64,000 bases of DNA from Desulfobulbus oralis (lineage in GTDB: Bacteria > Desulfobacterota > Desulfobulbia > Desulfobulbales > Desulfobulbaceae): NCBI RefSeq assembly GCF_002952055.1, contig NZ_CP021255.1, positions 994,851-1,058,850 on the forward strand. Direction: 5' to 3'. Below the pieces are notes generated by a model, which did not search any database, was not told the origin of the DNA, and saw nothing but the letters and a program-made list of their open reading frames with translations. Shown here piece by piece: positions 16,493-27,644 of the stretch. Both the position numbers and the translations under genes were made by a program. Numbering within the stretch: position 1 is the first letter of the stretch; every line of letters starts with the position of its first letter.

Positions 16493-17932
16493 ATGACGGA
16501 CCAGGAGCAGCATTCCTTTTTGCGGCGCTGCGTCAGCGACATTCTAAACGGCCTTGCCGGCGGTTTTACCCGCTTTTCCGGCCCCAGCCGGGCTGCGGCA
16601 CTGGTGGCGCCCACCCCGGAAAGCCCTCTCTATGTCTGTGACCCCCAGCGGCTGCTCCGGGGCCACGAACCCATCTTCAGACAGCTTTTTCTGGACAATG
16701 AGGACTGGCGGCACCGTAACCTGGATGTGCTGCGCGGCCGGAGATTCATCGATGTGCTGCCCCTGCCCGATCCGGATCTCTCCGGCCTTTTGGCGAGCGG
16801 CGCCTCGTCCGGACCGGTTTTTTTCCAGTACTGGTTTACCGAAGAGCATCCGAATCTCTGCTCGACCGGCCCCAGCAAATGCTGGCTGGAGCACGCCATC
16901 TGGCGGCTCACCAACGACCTGGCCAGCGGCGATGGGAATTTTACCGGCATTTCCGGTGATTTCCTGAAGGAATACGCCACCCACGCAGTGCGCGACTACA
17001 TCATCGACCGTATGAACGCGCTGGTGGGCTGGGACACGCCGCTGCGCATCTATCCGGTGCTGGACGCGGTGCTGATGCTCTCCGAAACCCGGGAAGAAGG
17101 CTCCTGGCCCGAAGGCGAACTGCTCTTCATCGACCCGCGGCGGGAGCCGGATCTCGAATACCTGATCCGCTTTGACGAGGCGGCCCGGCCCCGGCTCGTG
17201 CACTACCGTTATGTGCGCAAGATGCTGCAATGTGTGGAGAAGGCGGCCCGTTTTCTGGTGAGCGACGGCCAGTCGGTGCTGGGCATCTGCGGCGGCGCCC
17301 GGCCGCATTTTTCCGTCAGCGCCGAATTTCTGGGCCACCGGGGTTTTATCCGGATCAATAAAGACAAAGTGTGCAGCTTTGCGGAAGGGCGTTTCTCCTC
17401 CATCAACTATCGGCCTACCCTGGTGCAGCTTGAGGAGCTGCTGCTGGAATGCGACCTCGATCCGGGCCGCCGTTTTTTCCTGTTCCGCATCGTGACCGGC
17501 ATGGTCTACCATGCCCAGCGCCAGAAGCACGGCTGCACCCTGGTGCTGGACTTGAACGAAAAGCCCGAGAAAATCACCGGCTATGTGCTGAATCCGCCCC
17601 TGCCCCTGGCCAAGCCGGCCATGCTCCATATGGCCAAGTCCCTGGCCAAGGTGGACGGCGCCCTGCACATCGGCGCGGATTTGCATCTGCACGGCTTTGC
17701 CAGTCTTTTGGACGGCCAGGCCTTTGGCGGAGAAAACCGGGCCCGGGGGGCGCGCTACAATTCGGCCCTGCGGTACAGCCGCGAGCATCCGAACGTGGTC
17801 GTGGTGGTGGTGTCGGCCGATATGCCGGTCTCCGTGCTCTACCGGGGCAGGGACCGCTCCGAGGACGAGTGGCGACGCCAGCCGCAGGCGGGTTCCTATC
17901 CGCTGGTGCCGCTTGCCGACTGGGTGGCCTGA
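16493..17932 (+). CDS. diadenylate cyclase (DisA_N)-like protein
   Basis: A 479-residue protein whose C-terminal 110 residues resemble the DAC domain that makes c-di-AMP from two ATP. The DGA motif is at 388-390 and the partner motif lies 31 residues later, as in DisA, but reads GARYNSA (419-425) where catalytic DACs have GTRHRxA; the Arg is kept, His and the second Arg are replaced. A hydrophobic strand VVVVVVSADMPVSVLYRG follows, as in the family. The first 350 residues match no domain I recognise. GGAGG lies 7 nt before ATG 16493. The stop is one base from the dnaG start. Confidence 0.72.
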   Translation: MTDQEQHSFLRRCVSDILNGLAGGFTRFSGPSRAAALVAPTPESPLYVCDPQRLLRGHEPIFRQLFLDNEDWRHRNLDVLRGRRFIDVLPLPDPDLSGLLASGASSGPVFFQYWFTEEHPNLCSTGPSKCWLEHAIWRLTNDLASGDGNFTGISGDFLKEYATHAVRDYIIDRMNALVGWDTPLRIYPVLDAVLMLSETREEGSWPEGELLFIDPRREPDLEYLIRFDEAARPRLVHYRYVRKMLQCVEKAARFLVSDGQSVLGICGGARPHFSVSAEFLGHRGFIRINKDKVCSFAEGRFSSINYRPTLVQLEELLLECDLDPGRRFFLFRIVTGMVYHAQRQKHGCTLVLDLNEKPEKITGYVLNPPLPLAKPAMLHMAKSLAKVDGALHIGADLHLHGFASLLDGQAFGGENRARGARYNSALRYSREHPNVVVVVVSADMPVSVLYRGRDRSEDEWRRQPQAGSYPLVPLADWVA

Positions 17933-17933
17933 G

Positions 17934-19757
17934 ATGCCCTTTGCAGCGCGGGATGCGGTCAAAGATGCGGTGCGCGAGGCTGCCGATATAGTGGAGGTCA
18001 TTGGCGAGCACGTGGCTCTCAGGCGTTCCGGCGCGCGCTACATGGGCCTGTGCCCTTTCCACGGCGAGAAGACGCCGTCCTTTTCGGTGAACCCGCAGGA
18101 GCAGCTTTTTTACTGTTTCGGCTGCGGCGCCAGGGGCGACGTCTTTTCCTTTGTCATGCAGCACGAGCACGTGGATTTTCCCGAGGCCCTGAAGATGCTG
18201 GCAGCCCGCTACCACATCACGCTGCCGGACAGGCAGTTGAGCGATGCCGAAAGGGCACGGCTGAAGGAACGGGATCGGCTCTATGCGGTTTATGAGGCGG
18301 CCACGCGCTGCTACGAAAAGGCCCTGTGGGATGCCGGACTGGGGGCGCCGGGCCGCGGGTACCTGGAGGCTCGGGGGGTGCCGGCCGAGGCGGCCAGGCA
18401 GTACCGTCTGGGCTACGCGCCGACCCCGGAGATTGCCGGCTGGGACTGGCTCACGCAGATGTTGAGCGGGACGGAGGGGCCGCACTTCGACCGGGAACTG
18501 CTCGTGCAGGCCGGGCTTGCGGCGGTGAATAAAAGCGGCAGGCTCTATGACCGCTTCCGCGGCCGGGTGCTGTTTCCGCTCGTCGACACGGGCGGCCGGG
18601 TGACGGCCTTTGGCGGGCGCCTCTTGGGCGAGGGCCAGCCCAAGTACATGAATTCACCGGAGAGTCCGATTTTCAGCAAGAGCCGCCAGCTCTTCGGCCT
18701 CTATCCGCATCGGGAAGCCATCAGGAAGGCTAGGCGCGCGCTGGTGGTCGAGGGCAATTTCGATCTGCTGTCCCTGGCCATTCACGGCGTGGGCAATGTG
18801 GTGGCGCCGCTGGGCACGGCGCTGACCAGAGATCATGTGCACGCGCTCGCTCACTACTGCGACGAGGTGGTTTTGCTCTTTGATGCCGATATTGCGGGCT
18901 CCAGGGCCGCCATGCGGAGCATCCCCTTCTTTCTGGAGGAAGGGCTGGCCGCGCGGGTGGCGCTCCTGCCCCAAGGCCATGATCCGGACAGCTATGTGCG
19001 GGAGCAGGGCAGGGCGGCCATTGACGCGCTGGTGGAGAGCGCCTTGCCGCTCGCGGAATTTTTTCTGGATGCGCTGATCGCCAGACACGGCCTGAGTTTG
19101 GGCGGCAAGGCGCAGATCGTGCAGGAACTGAAGCCGCTCATTCGTTCGGCCCGCAAACAGGAGCAGCGGGAACTCATGGTCGCCCACTTTGCCGGCAGGC
19201 TGGGCCTGTCCACAGACTATTTCCGGGGCGGCGCCGTCCCGCCCGGGCCCGAGGCGCCTCCCTCTCCGGAGGAAACGTGCGAAACGGCCGCGCCTGAGCA
19301 GCCCCTGATCTGCCCCTTGCGCCGGCTTTCCCGGCAGGAAAACCAGGTGCTGGATTTCCTCCTCTTCTGGCCGGAATACTGTCAGCCGCTTGCCGATGCC
19401 GGCCTGGCGGGAGTCCTGCGCAGCCCGGCTCTGGTGCACCTGCTGGAGCTGATGCTGGCCCATGGCGCGGCCACGGCTTCGGCGCCGGAGTATCTGCTGG
19501 CTGCACCGCTTGAAGCGGACGAACGCGCCTATATCGCCGAGCGTCTGGGGCAGCCGCCGGCCTTTGTCGGTGGGGATGCGGCCGCCGAGGCCAGGACCAT
19601 GTTCGGGCAGCTCATGCAGTGGATAGGGCAGCAGCAAAGGCTGCAGGAGAGCGCCCGTTTGCAGCGGGCGCTGGAGGCGGCGGAACAGCGGGGGGACAGC
19701 CGGGGCGCCCTGGAGCTGCTGCGCGCCAGGCGGCAAAGCGACCGGGGTGGGCCCTGA
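17934..19757 (+). CDS. dnaG: DNA primase
   Basis: A 607-residue primase that synthesises RNA primers for replication. The N-terminal CHC2-type zinc finger is seen as C-x2-H-x16-18-C-x2-C (CPFHGEKTPSF to FYCFGCGARGD, residues 40-65). The TOPRIM domain follows: RALVVEGNFDLLSL and LLFDADIAGSRAAMRS with the metal-binding acidic residues. The C-terminal helicase-binding region is divergent. It is coupled to the DAC-like gene upstream and lies 127 bp before rpoD, the macromolecular-synthesis order without rpsU. Confidence 0.95.
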   Translation: MPFAARDAVKDAVREAADIVEVIGEHVALRRSGARYMGLCPFHGEKTPSFSVNPQEQLFYCFGCGARGDVFSFVMQHEHVDFPEALKMLAARYHITLPDRQLSDAERARLKERDRLYAVYEAATRCYEKALWDAGLGAPGRGYLEARGVPAEAARQYRLGYAPTPEIAGWDWLTQMLSGTEGPHFDRELLVQAGLAAVNKSGRLYDRFRGRVLFPLVDTGGRVTAFGGRLLGEGQPKYMNSPESPIFSKSRQLFGLYPHREAIRKARRALVVEGNFDLLSLAIHGVGNVVAPLGTALTRDHVHALAHYCDEVVLLFDADIAGSRAAMRSIPFFLEEGLAARVALLPQGHDPDSYVREQGRAAIDALVESALPLAEFFLDALIARHGLSLGGKAQIVQELKPLIRSARKQEQRELMVAHFAGRLGLSTDYFRGGAVPPGPEAPPSPEETCETAAPEQPLICPLRRLSRQENQVLDFLLFWPEYCQPLADAGLAGVLRSPALVHLLELMLAHGAATASAPEYLLAAPLEADERAYIAERLGQPPAFVGGDAAAEARTMFGQLMQWIGQQQRLQESARLQRALEAAEQRGDSRGALELLRARRQSDRGGP

Positions 19758-19884
19758 TTCTTGGGGAAAAGCCGGGTGCAGGCTTGCAATCTACTGAAAA
19801 TCATGTAATTTTTTGTATCTGTTTGTAAAGGCCTCTGTGCAGAGGGGGCGGATACGGCCATTTTGCTGAGAAGAGAGAAAGACG

Positions 19885-21423
19885 GTGGATCTGGAAACAC
19901 AGCATTCGGAAGGACAAAACCGTTGTGGGGCAGCTTCCTGTTGGGATGGGAGAGAACGCCGCCGTTCCCCGTACGACCGGCGTCTGGGCGGGGACAGGCG
20001 TCAGGGGGACCGGCGCGGCCTGGGCAGCGACGACGATCCCATGAACCTCTACCTGCGGGATATGGGGAATCTGCAACTTTTGAGCCACGAGGAAGAATTG
20101 GGTCTGGCCCGCATAATGGAGGACGGGGAGCGCCGTATTCAGAACGCCGTGCTCCGCCTGACACTGGGCATGAGCGCGCTTGATGATCTGGCGGCTGACC
20201 TGAAACGGGGTACGGTACGGATCACAGCCATTCTGAAAGGTCTGCCCGAGCAGGAAGGCGAGGAAACCGCGCAGGCACAGGCCGAGCTGCTGGAGCGCAT
20301 TGCCGATGCGGGACACTTGGCCCGGCGTCGCAGCGGTCTTTTTGCCGAGTTGGGTCAGGTGGCCTTGGAGAGTGATGAGGGCCGGCGGCTCGCCCGGGAA
20401 ATTCTGGGGTGCGGCCAGGACATCTCGGCCCTGTTTGCCCCATACCGTTTTCGCGCCCAGGGGCTGCTCTCCGTGGCCGATGCGGTCAGGGAAATCGGGC
20501 AGAAGTTCGCCAAAGTCCGGGTTGCGGCCCAGCAGCGGGAACTGCTCAAGGCGGCGGGCAGGCCGGGCGAGGCCCCGCCCGACCCGGAGGCGCTGGACCG
20601 GCGGATCAGCTATGAGCTGGCCGGCACTTTGGGCGTGAGCTGGCCGGTCTTCGAGAGCCTGCAGCAGGAGGTGGAGACCGGCCGCACCACGGCCAAACAG
20701 GCAAAAGATACGCTGGTGCAGGCCAATCTGCGTCTGGTGGTTTCGGTGGCGCGCAAGTACGTGCAGCGCGGTCTGCCCCTGACCGATCTGATTCAGGAAG
20801 GCAACATGGGCCTGCTCAAGGCGGTGGAGCGCTACGACTATTCCCGGGGCTTCCGCTTTTCCACCTATGCCACCTGGTGGATCCGGCAGGCCATTCACCG
20901 GGCCGTGGCGGATCATGGCCGCACCATCCGGCTGCCGGTGCATGTGCTGGAGATGATCAACCGCATGTTCCGCAGCTCGAGGGAATTCCAGCAGGAAGAG
21001 CAGCGGGAGCCCACGGTGCAGGAGCTGGCGGAGAAGATGGGGCAGCCGCTGGAATCCGTGTCGTCCACCCTGAAAATTGCGCAGGACGCCATTTCCCTGG
21101 ATGCGCCGGTGGACGATGAGGAAAGCGCCATGCTGGGTGATTTCATCGAAAGCCACGCCTATCCGGACCCGCAGGACATTTCCATGGAGGAAAGCCTGAA
21201 GCGCTGTCTGGCCCGGGTGATGCACACCCTGACACCCCGGGAAGAGCAGGTGCTTCGCATGCGCTACGGCATTGAGCTGGAAACCGACTATACGCTGGAA
21301 GAGGTGGGGCGCTGTTTCCGGGTGACCCGTGAGCGTATCCGCCAGATAGAAGTGCAGGCGCTGAACAAGCTCCGACATCCATCCCGAAGCAGTGCATTGC
21401 AGGAATCGTATTTTGCAGGGTAG
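19885..21423 (+). CDS. rpoD: RNA polymerase sigma-70 factor RpoD
   Basis: The 512-residue primary sigma factor. Region 1.2 ([21 protein letters not shown]), a non-conserved insert, regions 2.1-2.4 ([20 protein letters not shown] to [27 protein letters not shown]), region 3 and region 4 ([14 protein letters not shown], helix-turn-helix [19 protein letters not shown]) are all clear. Region 1.1 is absent, and the N-terminus instead carries an Arg-rich [21 protein letters not shown] tract. GTG start at 19885 with a GAGAGAAAG ribosome binding site. Confidence 0.94.
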   Translation: MDLETQHSEGQNRCGAASCWDGRERRRSPYDRRLGGDRRQGDRRGLGSDDDPMNLYLRDMGNLQLLSHEEELGLARIMEDGERRIQNAVLRLTLGMSALDDLAADLKRGTVRITAILKGLPEQEGEETAQAQAELLERIADAGHLARRRSGLFAELGQVALESDEGRRLAREILGCGQDISALFAPYRFRAQGLLSVADAVREIGQKFAKVRVAAQQRELLKAAGRPGEAPPDPEALDRRISYELAGTLGVSWPVFESLQQEVETGRTTAKQAKDTLVQANLRLVVSVARKYVQRGLPLTDLIQEGNMGLLKAVERYDYSRGFRFSTYATWWIRQAIHRAVADHGRTIRLPVHVLEMINRMFRSSREFQQEEQREPTVQELAEKMGQPLESVSSTLKIAQDAISLDAPVDDEESAMLGDFIESHAYPDPQDISMEESLKRCLARVMHTLTPREEQVLRMRYGIELETDYTLEEVGRCFRVTRERIRQIEVQALNKLRHPSRSSALQESYFAG

Positions 21424-21450
21424 GGCCAGGGGGCTGCAGGTGCTGCCGCC

Positions 21451-22551
21451 ATGATCTGCGAGGATGCGGAATCGTGGCTCACCCTGCAGTTTCTGCCGGG
21501 CTTGGGGCCGGGCCGTATTGCCCGGCTTCTGGCCCATTGGGGCCGGGCAGAGGAGATTCTGGAGCACCGGGCCGAGGCGGCGCGCCTGCCGGGCCTTGCC
21601 CGGATTTTGGACGACGACAGCGCTCTGAACGCCGCCCGTGACCAGGCCCGGCGTGAGCTGGAGCGCATAGCCCGTCAGGACATTTCGCTCATTTCCTGCG
21701 TCAGCGGGCACTATCCTTGGGCACTGCGGGAAATTGCGGACAGGCCGGTTTTGCTGTACGTACAGGGCGAGGTCGCCCTGCTTGCCCAGCCGATGCTGGC
21801 CATTATCGGCGCCCGCAGCGCCAGCGGATACGGCCTGCGCACCGCCAGGCGCTTTGCGGCGGCCGCGGCGGAGCGCGGGCTGGCCGTGGTGTCCGGCGCG
21901 GCCTATGGCATAGATGCGGCTGCGCACCAGGGCGCTTTGCAGGTTGGCGGCAAAACCGTGGCCGTGCTGGGCTGCGGCGTGGATGTGGCCTACCCGGCCG
22001 CGCATCGCGGACTGCTGCGCGACATCGCCCAGAGTGGCGCGGTGGTCTCCGAATTTCCTCTGGGCACCAGGCCCGAGGCCTTTCGTTTCCCCATCCGTAA
22101 CCGCATTATCAGCGGCCTGTCCCGGGCGGTGCTGGTCGTTGAGGCCGGCGAAAAATCCGGCTCGCTCATCACTGCCCGGCTGGCCCTGGATCAGGGCAGG
22201 GAGGTGCTGGCCATTCCGGGCAGCATTGATTCTTTAAAGAGCAGCGGCGCCCACTGGCTGATTCAGCAGGGTGCCACGCTGATTCAGCGGGTTGAGGATG
22301 TGTTCGAGGCCATGGCCTGGTCGGTTCCAGCGGGTACGAACGACAAGGGGGGCCCCTCTCCCGAGGTCCCGCTTGCACCGGAGGAACGGCAGGTTCTGCA
22401 GGCCCTTGACGCCTATCCTGCCGATATTGACCGAATCGCCCAGCAATGCGGTCTGGCGCTTACGGCGCTGCAACCGCTGCTGCTTGCCTTGGAATTGCGG
22501 GGATTGGTGCGGCGCCTGCCTGGCCAGCTCTATGAGCGGGTGCGGCCATGA
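21451..22551 (+). CDS. dprA: DNA processing protein DprA
   Basis: A 366-residue member of the DprA/Smf family, which binds incoming single-stranded DNA and loads RecA during natural transformation. An N-terminal SAM-like helical region is followed by the extended Rossmann fold, with IGARSASGYGLRTARRFA, SGAAYGIDAAAHQGAL, VAVLGCGVDVAYPAAH, and FPLGTRPEAFRFPIRNRIISGLSRAVLVVEA all recognisable, then a C-terminal winged-helix DML1-like domain. It follows rpoD by 27 bp on the same strand. Confidence 0.94.
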   Translation: MICEDAESWLTLQFLPGLGPGRIARLLAHWGRAEEILEHRAEAARLPGLARILDDDSALNAARDQARRELERIARQDISLISCVSGHYPWALREIADRPVLLYVQGEVALLAQPMLAIIGARSASGYGLRTARRFAAAAAERGLAVVSGAAYGIDAAAHQGALQVGGKTVAVLGCGVDVAYPAAHRGLLRDIAQSGAVVSEFPLGTRPEAFRFPIRNRIISGLSRAVLVVEAGEKSGSLITARLALDQGREVLAIPGSIDSLKSSGAHWLIQQGATLIQRVEDVFEAMAWSVPAGTNDKGGPSPEVPLAPEERQVLQALDAYPADIDRIAQQCGLALTALQPLLLALELRGLVRRLPGQLYERVRP

Positions 22552-22584
22552 CCCGGTTTCCCTTCAACCGCTGAGGTGCCAGAT

Positions 22585-23292
22585 ATGGCCGAGATGCCGG
22601 CAATGCGACGAGTTATGATTGCGCCTTCCATCCTGTCCGCGGATTTCGCCCGCCTGGGCGAGGAGCTGCGTGCAGTGGAGCGGGCCGGTGCGGACTGCAT
22701 CCATATCGACGTCATGGACGGGCATTTTGTGCCCAACCTGACCATTGGCCCCCTGGTGGTGGCCGCCCTGCGCAAGGTGACCGGACTGCCGCTTGACGTG
22801 CATCTGATGATCGAGCATCCGGACAGATACGTGCCGGACTTCATCAGGGCCGGAGCCGACTGGATCAGCGTGCACGTGGAGAGCTGTCCGCATCTGCACC
22901 GCAGCCTTGGCCTGATCCGGGAGGCGGGTGCAAAGACGGGCGTGGTGCTCAATCCGGCCACGCCGCTCTGCGCGCTGGATCATGTGCTGGAGATGGTGGA
23001 TTTTGTCATGTTGATGACCGTGAATCCGGGTTTTGGCGGCCAGTCCTTTATTGGGGCCATGCTGCCGAAGATTGTGTCCCTCAGGGAACGGCTGGATGCG
23101 GTGAATCCGGCTGCCGGCATCGAGGTGGACGGTGGCATCGGGCCGGCAACCATTGCGGCGGCCGCGGCGGCAGGCGCAAATATTTTTGTTGCAGGATCGG
23201 CGATCTACGGTCAAAATTCCTATGAAGAGGCGATTCGCGCCATGCAGAACAGCATTCGCTTGCAGGCAGGAGGTCCCAGCTATGCCGTATAA
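22585..23292 (+). CDS. rpe: ribulose-phosphate 3-epimerase
   Basis: A 235-residue TIM-barrel enzyme that interconverts ribulose-5-phosphate and xylulose-5-phosphate. Metal ligands and catalytic aspartates occur in [12 protein letters not shown] and IEVDGGI, with the [11 protein letters not shown] and [13 protein letters not shown] signatures in between. GAGG at 22573-22576 is well spaced for ATG 22585; a GTG nine bases upstream overlaps that site. Its 3' end overlaps pgi by 11 bp, so both sugar-phosphate enzymes are translated together. Confidence 0.95.
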   Translation: MAEMPAMRRVMIAPSILSADFARLGEELRAVERAGADCIHIDVMDGHFVPNLTIGPLVVAALRKVTGLPLDVHLMIEHPDRYVPDFIRAGADWISVHVESCPHLHRSLGLIREAGAKTGVVLNPATPLCALDHVLEMVDFVMLMTVNPGFGGQSFIGAMLPKIVSLRERLDAVNPAAGIEVDGGIGPATIAAAAAAGANIFVAGSAIYGQNSYEEAIRAMQNSIRLQAGGPSYAV

Positions 23293-24907
23293 AGATTTTT
23301 CCTCCCTGAGTGCGGCCACGCGGCTTTTAGAACTGGCCAGAAAGCCTTTCGATCTGAGCCGGGCCGGCGCGCTGTCCCCGCAACGTATCCGGGATTACAG
23401 AAGCAGTGCCTGCGGTTTTGACCTGCTCTACGCCACCGAACGGCTGGATGAGCCGGTTTTGGACGCCCTGCAGGCGCTCGCGGACGAGGCCGGGCTGATC
23501 GAGCAGTTCATGGCCATGAAAAGGGGCGCCCCGATGAATCGGATCGAGGGCTATGCCTGTGAAAACCGGCAGGTTTTGCACACCGCCAGCCGGGATCTGT
23601 TTTCTGCCCAGCCCTATGCGCCCGAGGCCACGGCCAGAGCCAAAAGGGAATTGGAGAAGCTGCGCCATTTTCTGGACAAAGTGGCGGCCGGCGACATTGT
23701 GAACGAGCGGGGCGAGAGCCTGGGCACGCTCGTGCAGGTGGGGATTGGCGGTTCGGATCTGGGGCCACGGGCACTGTCCCAGGCCCTGAGCGCCTTTGCC
23801 CTGCCCGGGCGGGAGGCCCGTTTCATCGCCAATGTGGATCCCGACGATGCGGCGGCCGTGCTGTCCGGGCTGGATTTGAACCGGAGTCTGGTCGTGGTGG
23901 TGTCCAAAAGCGGCACCACGCTGGAAACCCTGACCAACGAGGAGCTGATGCGCGCGGCACTGGCCAGGGCTGGCCTGGACCCGGCAAGGCACATGCTGGC
24001 CGTCACCGGCGAGGGCAGCCCCATGGACGATTCCAGCCGCTATCTCGCCTCCTTCTACATGTACGACTATATCGGTGGTCGCTATTCCGCCACCTCCATG
24101 GTGGGGGCCGTGACCCTGGGCTTCACGCTGGGCTTCGAGGCGCTGCTGGCCTTTCTCCGGGGTGCCTGGGAGATGGATCTGGCTGCCGAATCCCCCGATA
24201 TCCGGAACAATCTGCCGCTGCTGCTGGCTCTGATCGGCATCTGGAACCGCAATTTTCTGGGTTATCCGAGCTGTGCCATCCTGCCCTACAGCCAGGCGCT
24301 GGCCCGCTTCCCGGCCCATCTGCAGCAGTGCGACATGGAGAGCAACGGCAAGTCGGTGACCCGGCAGGGGAACATGGTGACCTGGCAGACCGGGCCGGTC
24401 ATCTGGGGCGAGCCCGGCACCAATGGCCAGCACGCCTTTTACCAGCTCATGCACCAGGGCACCGAGATCGTTCCTGCTGAATTCATCGGCTTTCGCAGGA
24501 GCCAGCGCGACCTGGACATCATGGTTTCCGGTACCACATCCCAGCAGAAGCTGGTGGCCAACATGCTGGCCCAGTCGCTCGCCCTGGCCAGGGGCAGGGA
24601 CGATGACAACCCGGCCAGACGTTTCCCCGGCAACCGGCCCAATCTGGTGCTGCTCGCGGACCAACTGACCCCATACCAGATGGGAGCGCTGCTGGCGCTC
24701 TACGAGCACCGCATCGCCTTTCAGGGCTTTTCGTGGAACATCAATTCCTTTGACCAGGAAGGCGTGCAACTGGGCAAGGTGCTGGCGAAAAAGCTCCTGC
24801 AGCACATGGCGGAGGGCGATGCCCGGTCGGGGAATAGTCCAGCCGGGACGAGCCCGGAGGAGGCGCTTTTGGCGCTTGCCGGAATGCTGGGTCGGGACAG
24901 GCCGTAA
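23282..24907 (+). CDS. pgi: glucose-6-phosphate isomerase
   Basis: A 541-residue cytoplasmic isomerase of glycolysis and gluconeogenesis. Both family signatures are present: the SIS-domain strand [26 protein letters not shown], and the [18 protein letters not shown] / [17 protein letters not shown] motif with the catalytic Glu, His and Lys. ATG 23282 lies in the end of rpe; the ribosome binding site GGCAGGAGG is within rpe. No terminator is obvious before the dsr promoter. Confidence 0.95.
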   Translation: MPYKDFSSLSAATRLLELARKPFDLSRAGALSPQRIRDYRSSACGFDLLYATERLDEPVLDALQALADEAGLIEQFMAMKRGAPMNRIEGYACENRQVLHTASRDLFSAQPYAPEATARAKRELEKLRHFLDKVAAGDIVNERGESLGTLVQVGIGGSDLGPRALSQALSAFALPGREARFIANVDPDDAAAVLSGLDLNRSLVVVVSKSGTTLETLTNEELMRAALARAGLDPARHMLAVTGEGSPMDDSSRYLASFYMYDYIGGRYSATSMVGAVTLGFTLGFEALLAFLRGAWEMDLAAESPDIRNNLPLLLALIGIWNRNFLGYPSCAILPYSQALARFPAHLQQCDMESNGKSVTRQGNMVTWQTGPVIWGEPGTNGQHAFYQLMHQGTEIVPAEFIGFRRSQRDLDIMVSGTTSQQKLVANMLAQSLALARGRDDDNPARRFPGNRPNLVLLADQLTPYQMGALLALYEHRIAFQGFSWNINSFDQEGVQLGKVLAKKLLQHMAEGDARSGNSPAGTSPEEALLALAGMLGRDRP

Positions 24908-24947
24908 CCTGCCTGTTTTTCCGCCATTTTCACGATCTTATTTTTGG

Positions 24948-24976
24948 TTGACAAAGAATTTGCGGACGGATATGCT
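24948..24976 (+). promoter_or_regulatory. sigma-70 promoter of the dsrABD operon
   Basis: Perfect -35 TTGACA (24948-24953), 17-bp spacer, and -10 TATGCT (24971-24976). Transcription would start near 24983, giving a leader of about 100 nt before dsrA. The near-consensus match fits a highly expressed respiratory operon. Confidence 0.75.
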
Positions 24977-25083
24977 CACGTGGCGACTACGCTCTCACAG
25001 GAGATTGTTGTCATTTTGCCTGTCAAGCAGGCTGAGACTATAAGGTCTCTCTTTAACACCCACTTTTTTGAGGAGGAAAACTG

Positions 25084-26370
25084 ATGGCAAAGCACCAAAC
25101 GCCCCTGTTGGACGAGCTGGAAAAAGGCCCATGGCCGAGCTTCGTGACCGCTTTGAAACAGCAGGCTGAGACCAAGCCGGAATGCTGGGACCTTCTTGGC
25201 CAGCTTGAGCTCTCCTACAAAGACCGTATTACCCACTGGAAACATGGCGGTATTGTTGGTGTATTCGGTTATGGTGGTGGTGTTGTCGGCCGGTATTCGG
25301 ATCGACCGGATCTGTTCCCGGGCGTGGAGCATTTCCATACCATGCGTGTCAACCAGCCGTCAGGCATGTACTACAGCACCCAGCATCTGCGTGCCATGAT
25401 GGATCTGTGGGAAAAATACGGTTCCGGTGTCACCAATATGCACGGTTCCACCGGCGACATGATCCTTTTGGGCTGCCGCACCGAGAGTCTGGAACTCATG
25501 TTCCATGATATGACACACCAGTTGAATCAGGATCTGGGCGGCTCCGGCTCCAACCTGCGTACCCCGTCCTGCTGCCTGGGCGAGTCCCGCTGCGAGTGGG
25601 CCTGCTATGATACCCAGGAAGTCTGCCACACCCTGACCCAGAAGTATCAGGACGAACTCCATCGCCCGGCTTTCCCCTACAAGTTCAAATTCAAATTTTC
25701 CGGCTGCCCGAACGACTGCGTCGCCGCCATTGCCCGCTGCGATTTTGCCGTTATCGGCACCTGGAAAGACGATATCCGCATTGACCAGGATGCGGTCAAG
25801 AAGTATATCGCCTGCGATCCGGCCTATCCGGCCGACGGCGGTGCGCACAAGGGCCGTGACTGGGGCAAGTTCGATATCCAGAAAGAGGTCATCAATCTGT
25901 GCCCGACCCACTGCATGAAGATGGATGGCGACAAACTGGTGATCGACAACTCCGAGTGCAACCGCTGCATGCACTGCATCAATGTCATGCCCCGCGCCCT
26001 GCGGCCCGGCCTGGAAAAGGGCGCGACCATCTCCATCGGTGCCAAGGCCCCGATTCTGGAAGGTGCCCAGTTTGCCACCTTGGTTGTGCCTTTTGTCAAA
26101 GTTTCCAAGGATGACGACTATGAAACGCTGACCGAGTACATCGAGAAGATTTGGGACTGGTGGATGGAGGTCGGGAAAAACCGTGAGCGCGTGGGCGAGA
26201 CCATGCAGCGCGTCGGTTTGCCCACCTTCCTGAAGGTCATGGAAATCGAGCCCCTGCCGCAGCACGTCAAGGAGCCTCGTTCCAATCCCTACATCTTCTG
26301 GCGTGAAGAGGAAGTGCCGGGCGGCTGGGAGCGCGACATTGTCGAGTTCCGCAAGCGCCATGCGGCCTGA
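25084..26370 (+). CDS. dsrA: dissimilatory sulfite reductase subunit alpha
   Basis: A 428-residue subunit of the siroheme enzyme that reduces sulfite during anaerobic respiration. Cluster-binding cysteines are seen in [15 protein letters not shown] and [11 protein letters not shown]; the inserted ferredoxin domain shows CPTHCMK and CNRCMHC with 4Fe-4S spacing. The length is normal for reductive bacterial DsrA. AGGAGG precedes the ATG. dsrB starts 50 bp downstream and dsrD follows, the standard sulfate-reducer order. Confidence 0.98.
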   Translation: MAKHQTPLLDELEKGPWPSFVTALKQQAETKPECWDLLGQLELSYKDRITHWKHGGIVGVFGYGGGVVGRYSDRPDLFPGVEHFHTMRVNQPSGMYYSTQHLRAMMDLWEKYGSGVTNMHGSTGDMILLGCRTESLELMFHDMTHQLNQDLGGSGSNLRTPSCCLGESRCEWACYDTQEVCHTLTQKYQDELHRPAFPYKFKFKFSGCPNDCVAAIARCDFAVIGTWKDDIRIDQDAVKKYIACDPAYPADGGAHKGRDWGKFDIQKEVINLCPTHCMKMDGDKLVIDNSECNRCMHCINVMPRALRPGLEKGATISIGAKAPILEGAQFATLVVPFVKVSKDDDYETLTEYIEKIWDWWMEVGKNRERVGETMQRVGLPTFLKVMEIEPLPQHVKEPRSNPYIFWREEEVPGGWERDIVEFRKRHAA

Positions 26371-26419
26371 TGTCCAGCGTACACTCCATTCATTGAGATA
26401 GATATCCAAGGAGACAAAT

Positions 26420-27559
26420 ATGGCTTACAATCCGAAGAACCCAATGGAAGACCGCATCTCCGACATCGGCCCCCGCCACTATGGGGAGTTCCTGCCGCCG
26501 GTGATCAAAGAGAACAAGGGCAAATGGCTCTATCACGAAATTCTGGAGCCGGGCGTACTGGTGCACGTTGCCGAGGGCGGGGCCAAGGTCTTTACCGTCC
26601 GTTGCGGTTCCCCCCGTTTGCTGACCATCAACGGGATTCGTGACATCTGTGATGTTGCCGACAAGCACTGCGACGGTTTTGTTCGCTTTACCACCCGCAA
26701 CAACATCGAGTTCATGGTCGATTCCGAGGACAAGGTCGCCGCTCTGAAGGCCACCCTCAAGACCTATGGCAACCAGTTCCCGGTCGGCGGTACCGGGGCC
26801 AGCATCAGCAATATCGTGCACACCCAGGGCTGGGTTCACTGCCATACCCCCGCGACCGACGCCTCCGGCCCGGTCAAGGCGGTTATGGATGACCTGTTCG
26901 AGTATTTTGGCACGATGAGCCTGCCGGCGCATATCCGCATCGCCTTGGCCTGCTGCCTGAACATGTGCGGCGCTGTTCATGCCTCCGACATTGCCATGCT
27001 GGGCATCCACCGCAAGCCGCCGATGATCGACAACGAGCGCATCACCGGTGTCTGCGAGCTGCCGCTGGCCATCGCCGCCTGCCCGCTGGGCGCGGTCAAG
27101 CCCGCCAAGGTCGAAGTCCGTGGCGAAGAAGTTAAGAGCGTCAAGGTCAATGCCGAGCGCTGCATGTTCTGCGGTAACTGCTACACCATGTGCCCGGCCA
27201 TGCCTCTGGCTGATCCCGAGGGTGACGGCATCGCCATCCTGGTGGGCGGCAAGGTCTCCAACTCCAAGTCCGAACCGAAATTCTCCAAGCTGGTTGTGCC
27301 TTGGCTGCCGAACAACACGCCGCGTTGGCCCGAAGTGGTTTCAACCATTCGCAAGATTGTCGAGGCCTATGCCAAGGATGCCCACAAGTATGAGCGTCTG
27401 GGCGAATGGGCCGAGCGGATCGGTTGGGAGAAGTTCTTTGAAAAGACCGGTCTGCCCTTTACCGAAAAGTCCATCGACGACTACCGTCTGGCATACAACA
27501 CGTGGCGTACGTCGACGCTGTTCAAGTACACAACCCACACAGAGGCATACACCAAGTGA
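26420..27559 (+). CDS. dsrB: dissimilatory sulfite reductase subunit beta
   Basis: The 379-residue partner of DsrA in the alpha2beta2 enzyme. It carries the catalytically relevant siroheme/Fe-S region, with cysteines in [13 protein letters not shown] and [17 protein letters not shown], and a ferredoxin domain with [12 protein letters not shown]. The [21 protein letters not shown] segment is diagnostic for DsrB. AAGGAGA precedes ATG 26420. In sulfate reducers the product also binds DsrC, which is not encoded in this window. Confidence 0.98.
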   Translation: MAYNPKNPMEDRISDIGPRHYGEFLPPVIKENKGKWLYHEILEPGVLVHVAEGGAKVFTVRCGSPRLLTINGIRDICDVADKHCDGFVRFTTRNNIEFMVDSEDKVAALKATLKTYGNQFPVGGTGASISNIVHTQGWVHCHTPATDASGPVKAVMDDLFEYFGTMSLPAHIRIALACCLNMCGAVHASDIAMLGIHRKPPMIDNERITGVCELPLAIAACPLGAVKPAKVEVRGEEVKSVKVNAERCMFCGNCYTMCPAMPLADPEGDGIAILVGGKVSNSKSEPKFSKLVVPWLPNNTPRWPEVVSTIRKIVEAYAKDAHKYERLGEWAERIGWEKFFEKTGLPFTEKSIDDYRLAYNTWRTSTLFKYTTHTEAYTK

Positions 27560-27644
27560 GTCGCTTGGCTGTTTACCGGTCAGCTCTCTGCAAAGGGAGC
27601 TGACCGGATTGTGTTTGATCCCCTTTTTTGCAGGAGAGTGCTCC

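Noticed and set aside
19801-22005. 734-residue minus-strand open frame opposite rpoD and dprA
   Set aside because: Both plus-strand genes have full family motifs; the antisense product has none.
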